From positions 1-43,792 of the IMG/VR virus record IMGVR_UViG_3300036852_000211: a stretch of DNA of 43,792 nt. The stretch is one strand, 5' to 3'. The notes under the pieces were generated by a model. The model worked only from the letters and a program-made list of their open reading frames with translations. It was not told the DNA's origin and ran no database searches. The stretch is from a virus. The position numbers and the translations under genes are program-made. This document shows, in pieces, positions 13,699-20,990 of this stretch (positions are counted from its first letter, which is position 1; every line of letters starts with the position of its first letter).

Positions 13699-13953
13699 AT
13701 GAATCGGCGCGCGTTTTTAGGGGTATTTTCAGGAGTGCTCACGGCTCCGGTGGTACCGTGGCGGCAGCGGTACGGATGGGTACGCCTGACCAGACATAGT
13801 GGAGACGGCGCGCGGTATATCTACGGTACGTGGGGCGCGGTTGAACGCTCGACATATCCATGGTGGCGCGCACACGTGCCACGCACGGCGGCGACGTCTC
13901 GCCAATTCTTGATGGCGCTACGCGCAATGATGGGAGAATGTCGAATTCGATAG
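13699..13953 (+). CDS. Second small protein with Tat-type signal peptide
   Basis: 84 residues. The leader NRRAFLGVFSGVLTAP parallels that of the preceding gene and matches the Tat consensus well. The mature part is Trp/Arg/Tyr-rich (YIYGTWGAVERSTYPWWRAH). Similar leaders on two neighbouring genes suggest duplication of the signal region. The function is unknown. The following interval 13954-14134 holds no gene; a short AGCGG/CCGCT hairpin is the only structure seen. Confidence 0.6.
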   Translation: MNRRAFLGVFSGVLTAPVVPWRQRYGWVRLTRHSGDGARYIYGTWGAVERSTYPWWRAHVPRTAATSRQFLMALRAMMGECRIR

Positions 13954-14134
13954 AGCACGACTGACCCTTCTGGCTGGAGCGGCTTTATAACCCGCTGACG
14001 AGCGCTTCCCGAGCGCGCTGGTAGGACAACGGGGCACGACAGAGACGGGGCTGGTGTGACCACGGTGGGATGCCGAGGACATACTGGCCCTTTTCCTTTG
14101 TACGTGTCCCGTGCGTTTCTGAGAGGAGCACAGG

Positions 14135-15685
14135 ATGCGAGCGCGAACTGGAATGGTCTGGGTGTGGTGGCTGCTCGTGCTGCTCCTGATCCCCATACCG
14201 ACGGGCGCACAACCGCAACCGGTGCGCTTATTCTCGGCCGCGGATGGGCCGGACGACATTACCGCCAATGCTGCCACCGGGGCCTCGCTGGCCACGGGCG
14301 GCTTTGGGACGGTTGGCTTTCAGGTCACGAATACGTTTGTCGGGACCATTGAACTGCAATGCACGGTGGACGGCACGACCTACCGCCCGCTAACGCTCAC
14401 CCCCTCCAATTCCGCGACGACCGTCACGAGTGTGACCGGGACCGGGATCTGGTTTGCCTCGGCGGGGGGATGTATCACGACGCGCGCCCGATCGACGGCA
14501 TGGACCTCTGGGACGGCGACCACCACGATTGTCGGGATTTCGGCGGGTGGGAGCGGCGGGAGCAGCGGCGGCGGTGGCGGGGGACTCACGGATGCCGAGC
14601 TGCGAGCCTCGGCGGTGCCGGTCAGTCTTGCCACGGTGCCCTCGCATGCGGTGACCAATGCCGGGACGTTCGTCGTGCAAGAGAACGGCGCGGCGCTCAC
14701 CGCGCTCCAACTCATTGACAACATCGTTTCAGGCACGGGCGTGAATGTCTCCCAGATGAACGGAGTGGCCGTCTTGATGGGGTCAGGCGTCAATGGGACG
14801 GGCGCCCAACGGATCTCGCTGGCGACTGATGACGTGACGGCGCTCAACATTATCGATATCGAGGCGCTGCTCACGACGGGCAACACGCAAACCGATGGCA
14901 TCGAAGCCTCGCTGACCACGATGACTGGGGCGATCGCCAGCAATCGCTACAACGTGGATATTAAGGCCGTGAATGGGCTTGTCCCGACCGATGACCTCAC
15001 GTTTGACTTCGATTCCGGCGCCGGGACACAGACCCGATCCGCGATTGGTATTGCATTTTCTGCGTCAGGTGGAGCGGTCCTCGCCGTTGGCGGAACGGGT
15101 ACCGCTTCAACCGCGACTCTCCGGACCGTGACCGCCTCGGATGACCTCGGGATTGTCTCTCTTGGTCTACTCGATGATGCGGTCTTCACCGACGACGCGG
15201 CGTTTACACCCGCCACCTCGAAAGCCTTCGCGGTCGGCTTCCAAGCGGATGACACCACGCCCGATAGCGTGGATGAGGGGGACTTCGGCGTCCCACGCAT
15301 GTCGCTGGATCGTATGCTCTACATGCGGCCAGGTGGCGCGTCGGTGTTCTACCGGACGTCTGCAGGGACGACCGAAGATGAGCACGAGATCAAGGCGACG
15401 GCGGGCACGCTGTATTCCGTGCTGGTGACCAACACCAATGCCGCTGCACGGTACATTCGCTGCTATAACCTGACGGCGGCCAGCACGACGCCTGGCACGT
15501 CAACGGTCTTTTGGGGCGCCGCGATTCCGGGACAGACCGCTGGGGCCGGATTCGCGTACCCCTTTCCATCTGGGCTGACGTTCGATATCGCCCTCACGTG
15601 TGCGTTTACGACAGGCGCGGCTGATACGAACACCGACGAGGTCGCAGCCAATGAAATCAAGGCGACGTATTCGTTTCGTGACTAG
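14135..15685 (+). CDS. Large beta-rich phage structural-type protein with Sec signal peptide
   Basis: 516 residues, GAGAGGAG before the ATG. Residues 1-25 are a classic Sec signal (WVWWLLVLLLIPIPTGA, cleavage before Gln26). A beta domain (30-137) with two Cys (76 and 113) precedes a Gly/Ser linker (138-150). The C-terminal part is Thr/Ala/Gly-rich beta sequence containing VSLATVPSHAVTNAGTF and INGV-like repeats (NGVAVLMGSGVNGTGAQR) that I associate with phage virion decoration or fibre proteins. Such proteins do not normally have signal peptides. It is either a secreted adhesin made by the phage or a virion protein assembled outside the usual route. Confidence 0.78.
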   Translation: MRARTGMVWVWWLLVLLLIPIPTGAQPQPVRLFSAADGPDDITANAATGASLATGGFGTVGFQVTNTFVGTIELQCTVDGTTYRPLTLTPSNSATTVTSVTGTGIWFASAGGCITTRARSTAWTSGTATTTIVGISAGGSGGSSGGGGGGLTDAELRASAVPVSLATVPSHAVTNAGTFVVQENGAALTALQLIDNIVSGTGVNVSQMNGVAVLMGSGVNGTGAQRISLATDDVTALNIIDIEALLTTGNTQTDGIEASLTTMTGAIASNRYNVDIKAVNGLVPTDDLTFDFDSGAGTQTRSAIGIAFSASGGAVLAVGGTGTASTATLRTVTASDDLGIVSLGLLDDAVFTDDAAFTPATSKAFAVGFQADDTTPDSVDEGDFGVPRMSLDRMLYMRPGGASVFYRTSAGTTEDEHEIKATAGTLYSVLVTNTNAAARYIRCYNLTAASTTPGTSTVFWGAAIPGQTAGAGFAYPFPSGLTFDIALTCAFTTGAADTNTDEVAANEIKATYSFRD

Positions 15686-15694
15686 CTATCTGTG

Positions 15695-17053
15695 ATGACT
15701 CGTGAATCTGTACCAGGAAGGCTCAGCACTTTGTCGGTCGTCCTCCTTCTGCTCGTGCTTCTGCTGGCTAGTGCGTGGCCAGCAGAAGCACAGCTGAATG
15801 CAGCTACCGGATCGTTCAACGTTACCACAGCCGCGGCCGGCAACACCGTCGTCGTCACCGGTCTGGGCTTCCAGCCCAAGATTGTCTTCTTCTTCTGGTC
15901 TGGTAGGACGGAGAGCGTCGATACCATCAGCCGTATTAACCAACAACACGGGTTTGGGGCCGCGATCTCGACCACCGAGCGGTTCGCGGTTGTCGCTCGG
16001 TCGAATGATGCCTCCGCCCTTGCTGCCGCGGCCTCTGCGCACTCGGATGCAGCGTGCATCCTTGGAACGACCGCAACGCCAACCATCGGCGCAGCGATGG
16101 ACTTGCAATCCATGGACTCCGGCGGGTTTACGCTCGTGATCGACGATGACTTCGGGAATGACTTGAGAGTCACGTACGTGGCGCTGGGAGGACCGACGCT
16201 GACCGGACAGAAAATTGGCACATTCACGCCCACAGGGACGGCCCCAGTCACACAAGCCGTTACGGGCGTCGGTTTTCAACCCGAAGTGGTTATCTTTGCC
16301 GCCATCGCGGCTGCCGCCGCCGCGCCGCCTTCGGCTGTCCTCGACTCGACCTTGATGCTTGGGGCCATAACAGGCGCTACCGGCGAAGGAGTGTGGGTGG
16401 CTAGCAGTGATGATGCTGCAGCGACCATGCAGACGATGGCGTACGCGCTGAGCGGCGAAGCGATTGCGCGCTTCGATAACACCATCACAGCAATTGCTGA
16501 TCGAGCCGAGTTCTCCGCCTTCGGGGCGGATGGCTTTACGATCAACTGGCTCGAACGCGCGAATGCCGGCACGGTCTTCTATGTTGCCCTGGATGGCCTC
16601 AATGCTACCGTCGGCAATTTTGTGACGCAGACGGATACGACCACAGCGATCACGACGGGGGCCTTGGGCTATACCCCCCGGGCGATGGTCGTTGTCTCGG
16701 CCGCTCGGGCAGCCAGTACCGCCGATACGCCGACGGACCACGATCAACTTTCGATTGGCGCCGCTGTGTCGGCCTCCGCTCGATCAGCGCAAGCGACTTT
16801 GGACGAGGATGCCGTGCTGACGAGCGAGGTGACCGTCGCCATTGAGTTCGACGCGGTCTACGCGAATATCTCGACGGCCTCGGCCATTCAGGGGCTGATG
16901 GATGTGACCGCCTTCAACAATGACGATGTTGCGTTCATTATGGATGATGCTGACCCTTCTGCGAGCTTTGCGTGGTGGATTGCGTTCGGTGAGCCCACGG
17001 TCACGAGCAGTGGGCAGCGGATGAGTCTTCTAGGGGTCGGTGACCGGCAATGA
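15695..17053 (+). CDS. Exported protein with three tandem beta-domain repeats
   Basis: 452 residues from the ATG at 15695 (a GTG at 15692 is possible). The N-terminus has a Sec signal with a long hydrophobic core (STLSVVLLLLVLLLASAW) and an AEA-Gln cleavage site near residue 32. Three copies of a unit of roughly 125 residues follow (about 38-163, 174-299 and 306-432). Each opens with a strand pair (VTGLGFQPKIV, VTGVGFQPEVV, TGALGYTPRAM) and closes with YVALGG, YVALDG or WWIAFGE. Similar units occur in phage virion proteins. Triplication suggests a modular fibre or surface array. The function is not established. Confidence 0.75.
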   Translation: MTRESVPGRLSTLSVVLLLLVLLLASAWPAEAQLNAATGSFNVTTAAAGNTVVVTGLGFQPKIVFFFWSGRTESVDTISRINQQHGFGAAISTTERFAVVARSNDASALAAAASAHSDAACILGTTATPTIGAAMDLQSMDSGGFTLVIDDDFGNDLRVTYVALGGPTLTGQKIGTFTPTGTAPVTQAVTGVGFQPEVVIFAAIAAAAAAPPSAVLDSTLMLGAITGATGEGVWVASSDDAAATMQTMAYALSGEAIARFDNTITAIADRAEFSAFGADGFTINWLERANAGTVFYVALDGLNATVGNFVTQTDTTTAITTGALGYTPRAMVVVSAARAASTADTPTDHDQLSIGAAVSASARSAQATLDEDAVLTSEVTVAIEFDAVYANISTASAIQGLMDVTAFNNDDVAFIMDDADPSASFAWWIAFGEPTVTSSGQRMSLLGVGDRQ

Positions 17054-18483
17054 CCCGGTTCCTTGGCGCCCTTGCCGTGCTTCTCCTGTCGGTCAGTGTC
17101 TTAGCCGATGGTCAACTGCGCCGGACGGGCGTTGGTCGTGGTGCAGATCCTCCCCCGCCTCCTGGACAGGTCGTGATTTCCACGGCTGCCACGCTCCCGA
17201 CGGGGACACAGGATGCAGCCTATGCCGCCGTGACTATTACCTGCACGGGCGGTGTCTCCCCTTATACGCTCAGCCTGATCGGCGGGGCCTTCCCAACCAA
17301 TATCGCGATCAGCGGGATGACGATTACGAGTAGTGGCGCCAACGTCACGAATGCGGGGGACTTTTCCCCCGAGCTCCGGTGTACGGATGCCATCGGCGGA
17401 TTCGGCGATAAGATCATGGCCCTACGGATCAATCCGGCTGTGACAGGGAGCTGCTCGGGCGCGAATCCGGATGATTTCTTCAACTGTTTGGTCAATCTCG
17501 CCATGGGCGCGGGCGGTGCCAATGTCAATAACAATCTCAAGGTGAACGCCAACATCGTGGGCTGGTCCAACGGGTCGTCGCCAGGTCATAGTTTCACGAG
17601 CGGTTTTTTCTACGATTTCTCAGCCGATACCAACGCCAACAAGGTCGACGGGGCGGCCGTGACGATCCCGATCAACCTAATCTCGATCCCGGGCGCACAA
17701 CAGGTGCTCATGCCGATGAATGTCCAATCGGGGGACGTGCTGTTTGTATGGGATTGGCGCGGCACGCCCGAATGGCGATTGGGCACGGTCTGTGCGGGCG
17801 GTGGGCAGGTCGCCACTCAAAAAACGTTCCAGATCAAATCGACGAACCAGAATTCCGGCTCATGGTTTGAGATCCGGCAAGGCTACACGGGACAAGATCG
17901 CATGGCTGGATCGGGGATCATCGCGGGATGGAATCCCGTGACCAGCCAATCCGTTGGGACGGACATTGCCACAACGGACGCACGATCCTATCAAGTCAAT
18001 GCAAGTGGATATACCGGGACGTTTATCCAGGGGTCGATCGATTCGATTCCGGGGATGCTCAACAACAAAATCGTCCAAAAGAACCTCTGGACGCGGTACT
18101 ACACGCTCGTGCGTATGAATGCAGGGGGCGCGTGGACGTACACGCCGAACGGGTCGACGGGAAACGCCGAACTGATCTCACTCTGGGTCAGTGATGAAAA
18201 CACGGATGCGGTGCAAATCTACAGTAACGTGTCGAAGGAAGCCTGCAATCCCAACACGCCCGCGGCAGCCTGCATCGTGAGTGGCACGGGAAAGGATCAG
18301 CGGACCAAACTTGAATTCAACTCCAGTAGTGGCGGATGCACCGACGGTGGCAACCAATCGCGCCGCGCCTATATGCGAAACGTCGTGGGGCTGCACTCCG
18401 TCACGGGGGCCATCGTTGCGAGTGCGACGTCCATTGCGATCGCCGGCACGGAAGTCTTGGCCGGGATTCGCCCAAAGGCATAG
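17050..18483 (+). CDS. Exported Ig-like domain protein
   Basis: 477 residues, the ATG overlapping the previous stop (ATGA). Residues 1-19 form a Sec signal (FLGALAVLLLSVSVLA). A Pro-rich hinge (34-38) leads to an Ig-like He_PIG-type domain (41-130: LPTGTQDAAYAAVTITCTGG, then SPYTLSLIGGAFP). The remaining 340 residues are Asn/Gly-rich beta sequence with several Cys, as in lectin- or jelly-roll-type folds (SGSWFEIRQGYTGQDRM). Ig-like domains on phage proteins commonly bind cell-surface or matrix sugars. It could be a secreted adhesin or a virion surface protein. Confidence 0.73.
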   Translation: MTRFLGALAVLLLSVSVLADGQLRRTGVGRGADPPPPPGQVVISTAATLPTGTQDAAYAAVTITCTGGVSPYTLSLIGGAFPTNIAISGMTITSSGANVTNAGDFSPELRCTDAIGGFGDKIMALRINPAVTGSCSGANPDDFFNCLVNLAMGAGGANVNNNLKVNANIVGWSNGSSPGHSFTSGFFYDFSADTNANKVDGAAVTIPINLISIPGAQQVLMPMNVQSGDVLFVWDWRGTPEWRLGTVCAGGGQVATQKTFQIKSTNQNSGSWFEIRQGYTGQDRMAGSGIIAGWNPVTSQSVGTDIATTDARSYQVNASGYTGTFIQGSIDSIPGMLNNKIVQKNLWTRYYTLVRMNAGGAWTYTPNGSTGNAELISLWVSDENTDAVQIYSNVSKEACNPNTPAAACIVSGTGKDQRTKLEFNSSSGGCTDGGNQSRRAYMRNVVGLHSVTGAIVASATSIAIAGTEVLAGIRPKA

Positions 18484-18490
18484 AGGCATC

Positions 18491-18775
18491 ATGAGACGGA
18501 TCTTTCTGACGCTGGTCTTGGTCGCCTCCGTGAGTCTGACGGCCCAGGAGGCGGCGATCCCCGTCCTTGAAGCAGCCGAACTGCAAACGGTGGCAGTGGT
18601 CCTGAAGATGGCCGCGAAAGCGAATGCTGCCTGTCAAGCGTTGGACGATTACAAGTTGTATGTGGAGATGCGGAACGCCGTCCATGCGCAACTGGCAGCG
18701 AAGTATCCGGGATTTACAGTGAATTGGGCGACACGGAAACTCGAACCGGCGGTGTCCACGAAAGGCCCGTCTTAG
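18491..18775 (+). CDS. Small exported helical protein
   Basis: 94 residues. A signal peptide (RRIFLTLVLVASVSLTA, cleavage before Gln19) precedes a single helical domain (LQTVAVVLKMAAKANAACQAL, then YVEMRNAVHAQLAAKYPG) with one Cys. It completes a run of six genes whose products carry export signals. The function is unknown; a periplasmic partner or chaperone for the three large exported proteins is conceivable. Confidence 0.65.
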   Translation: MRRIFLTLVLVASVSLTAQEAAIPVLEAAELQTVAVVLKMAAKANAACQALDDYKLYVEMRNAVHAQLAAKYPGFTVNWATRKLEPAVSTKGPS

Positions 18776-18786
18776 CGGCAGCAATG

Positions 18787-18821
18787 GCGTGAGGCGAGCG
18801 CGGAGCGCCTACCACTCACGC
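18787..18821 (+). other. Nested RNA hairpin in front of the 18835 gene
   Basis: GCGTGAG (18787-18793) pairs with CTCACGC (18815-18821), and GGCG/CGCC (18793-18796 with 18806-18809) forms an inner stem. It ends nine bases before the AAGGAG ribosome site of the next gene. There is no T run, so it may stabilise or process the mRNA rather than terminate it. Confidence 0.5.
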
Positions 18822-18834
18822 ATAAGGAGACACA

Positions 18835-19389
18835 ATGGGCGAATTGAAACGCATCTACCGACCGACGGCATTTAATGATCTCGTGAACTTTCTCAGTACG
18901 TGGCAGATCAGCGGGACGGCAGTCGCGGCGACGGCCGCCGAACTGAATCGCGTGGCCGATACCTCCGGGCGCCTCGTCGCGGCGGGGGCGGCATTAACCG
19001 TCACGGAAGCCCTCCATGACGGCAAAACCATTCTGCTCGATACCGCCGCGGGATCGACCTGCACACTGCCGGCAGCGACAGGATCGGGGGCGAGATTCCG
19101 GTTCGTGGTGTCGGTCATTGCCACTTCCAATAGTCATGTCATCAAGGTGGTGGGGAATGATGTCATGGCTGGCATGTGCATCACCCTCCAAGATGCGGGG
19201 GATACCTCCGTGGCGTTTGAGACGGCGTCAGATAGCGATACGATTACCTTGAATCGCACGACGACCGGCAGTACACAGAAAGGTGAATTCTTCGAGTTGC
19301 AGGATGTGGCGACGGATACTTGGTCTGTCTTTGGAGTGGTGGCGGCGACCGGTACGGAAGCCACGCCGTTCAGTGCCACCGTGACATAA
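18835..19389 (+). CDS. Putative virion decoration or head-fibre protein
   Basis: 184 residues, AAGGAG seven bases before the ATG, no signal peptide. It contains AATAAELNRVADTSGRLV, the TAAELNxL/V motif often found in phage fibre and decoration proteins, followed by beta-rich Thr/Ser sequence (TILLDTAAGSTCTLPAATG, DSDTITLNRTTTGSTQ). Its place just before the terminase genes suits a structural protein of the head or fibre. Confidence 0.65.
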   Translation: MGELKRIYRPTAFNDLVNFLSTWQISGTAVAATAAELNRVADTSGRLVAAGAALTVTEALHDGKTILLDTAAGSTCTLPAATGSGARFRFVVSVIATSNSHVIKVVGNDVMAGMCITLQDAGDTSVAFETASDSDTITLNRTTTGSTQKGEFFELQDVATDTWSVFGVVAATGTEATPFSATVT

Positions 19390-20388
19390 ATGGCACGCGC
19401 GCTCTGTTGCTGGTGTGGGTCGGGATTACAACGGTGGGTACAGCCCACGGTCATGGAGCAGCCATGGCTCTGCCCGACCCTCGCCTGCAAGACACGTCAA
19501 CTGCAGTGGGCGGTGGTGATCACGATGAAAGGCAAGCCGCCCCGCCCTGTCTATATTCCGACGCCGCGTCAAGTGGAATGGCATGAAGCCGTCTATCACC
19601 GGGCTACCAATCGGTTATGTGTTGGCGGTCAAGCCGGGCCAGGCAAATCGAAGTGGTTGCGCGAAGTCTTGTACCGATTCGCACAACAGGTCCCTGGTTT
19701 CCATGCCCTCTTATTGCGGCGGACATATAAGGACCTTGATCAGTCACATCTGCGTTTTGTCCCGTTTGAAGTCGCGCAACGTGGGGGGCACTGGAAAATC
19801 AGCGACCGCATTGTGGAATTCCCTCACAAAAATCGGCCGACGGCGATTATTCGTATGGGCCATCTGGAAGATAAAGGGGCACTCGAGGACTATCTCTCTT
19901 CCGAGTACGACGCGATTGCCCCCGATGAACTTGTCACGTTTGAGCGCGACGAAATGCTGGAGTTGTTCGCCCGCGCGCGCTCGGCGAATGAACATCTGAT
20001 GGCCTTGCGTGGCGGGTACAAGTATTGGGATGTGAATGAAGATGGTGACCTCGAAGAGATGGAGACGGATGGATCAATTGTCGTCACCGCGACCAATCCG
20101 GGCGGGAGAGGCGGTCGGTGGGTCAAGGACTTTTTTATCGATCAGACGCCGGATCGCGACCAACATCCAAATTACCGCGCAGAATTCTGGGCATTCCACG
20201 GCGCGCGTCTGAAGGACAATCCATATATCAAGCGCGCGTATGTGACGACGTTGAAAGATCTCCCAGAGATCCGTCGCCGGCAACTTCTTGAAGGCGATTG
20301 GGATGCGTACTTGGGGCAGTTTTTTGATTGGCGCGCCACCAAAGACGGACACGAGTGGCATGTCGCCGATTTGGAGATTGCGGCATGA
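19390..20388 (+). CDS. terL: Large terminase subunit, ATPase half (split gene)
   Basis: 332 residues. An N-terminal Cys cluster (CCWCG at 6-10, CPTLAC at 28-33) may bind zinc. The ATPase core has PTPRQVEWHEAV, the Walker A GGQAGPGKS (79-87), the Walker B EYDAIAPDE with D179/E180, and the coupling motif TATNPGG (233-239). It ends at residue 332 after GDWDAYLGQFFDW, exactly where intact terminases pass into the nuclease domain. The nuclease half is the next gene, joined by an ATGA overlap. Together they should pump and cut DNA at the portal. Confidence 0.93.
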   Translation: MARALCCWCGSGLQRWVQPTVMEQPWLCPTLACKTRQLQWAVVITMKGKPPRPVYIPTPRQVEWHEAVYHRATNRLCVGGQAGPGKSKWLREVLYRFAQQVPGFHALLLRRTYKDLDQSHLRFVPFEVAQRGGHWKISDRIVEFPHKNRPTAIIRMGHLEDKGALEDYLSSEYDAIAPDELVTFERDEMLELFARARSANEHLMALRGGYKYWDVNEDGDLEEMETDGSIVVTATNPGGRGGRWVKDFFIDQTPDRDQHPNYRAEFWAFHGARLKDNPYIKRAYVTTLKDLPEIRRRQLLEGDWDAYLGQFFDWRATKDGHEWHVADLEIAA

Positions 20389-20990
20389 GAGCACGCGATC
20401 TCACCGTGAAGATGGGGCTCGATTGGGGCCAAGCCTCACCCGGCGTGGTCCTCTGGGGGTGTGCCTTACCGGACGCGCACGCTCATATCTTTGACGAGTT
20501 GAAGTTTCAGCGGATGAGCGTGCGCGAAGTCGCCGAGGCGATCCGTGATCGAACGCTCGGTGACTGGAAACTGCCCAAGATGCCACCGATTTACTGCGAT
20601 CCCGCCTTAAAGGCGAAGACGGGCCAGATTGGTGAGGACTACTTGCAGACGTTTGCTCGCCATAAAGTCGTGCTCACGCCCGTCAGCAATCATCGGACGG
20701 CGGGTTGGCAACGGGTTCATGAAGCGCTCTCGATCAATAAGGAGACTGGACGTCCCTGGCTGACCGTCCATCCGCGGTGCAAGTATTTGATTCGGACGCT
20801 GCCAGCGATGATGCAGGATGACCACAATCCAGAAGATTTGAATACGGAGAGCGATGATCATGCGTGCGACACCTTGCGGTATGTGCTGATGGGCGGCTTA
20901 CGCCCAGGGACGAAGCCAGTCATTGTGAAGACGGATAAACCGGGCACGTGGGGCGCCTTCAAGCGCTTTGCGCGGAGTCAAGCGGCATGA
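20385..20990 (+). CDS. Large terminase subunit, nuclease half (split gene)
   Basis: 201 residues from the ATG overlapping the ATPase stop. It has the RNase H-like nuclease acids in order: D13 in MGLDWGQASPG, D72 in IYCDPALK, and D158/D162 in SDDHACDTLRYV. This is the C-terminal domain of a large terminase that cuts concatemers. There is no missing segment between the two halves, so the split is at a domain border. A -1 frameshift at the overlap would restore one polypeptide; a sequencing or assembly error cannot be excluded. Confidence 0.9.
   Translation: MRARDLTVKMGLDWGQASPGVVLWGCALPDAHAHIFDELKFQRMSVREVAEAIRDRTLGDWKLPKMPPIYCDPALKAKTGQIGEDYLQTFARHKVVLTPVSNHRTAGWQRVHEALSINKETGRPWLTVHPRCKYLIRTLPAMMQDDHNPEDLNTESDDHACDTLRYVLMGGLRPGTKPVIVKTDKPGTWGAFKRFARSQAA

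Noticed and set aside
14380-14943. Minus-strand open frame (187 codons) opposite the first large exported protein
   Set aside because: Pro/Val/Ser-rich shadow of the Thr/Gly/Ala-rich plus-strand gene, with no recognisable motif.
15686-16747. Long minus-strand open frame (353 codons) opposite the exported triple-repeat protein
   Set aside because: It is the mirror of a GC-rich coding strand, has Arg/Gly/Asp-rich shadow composition, no ribosome site, and opposes a gene with a clear signal peptide and internal repeats.
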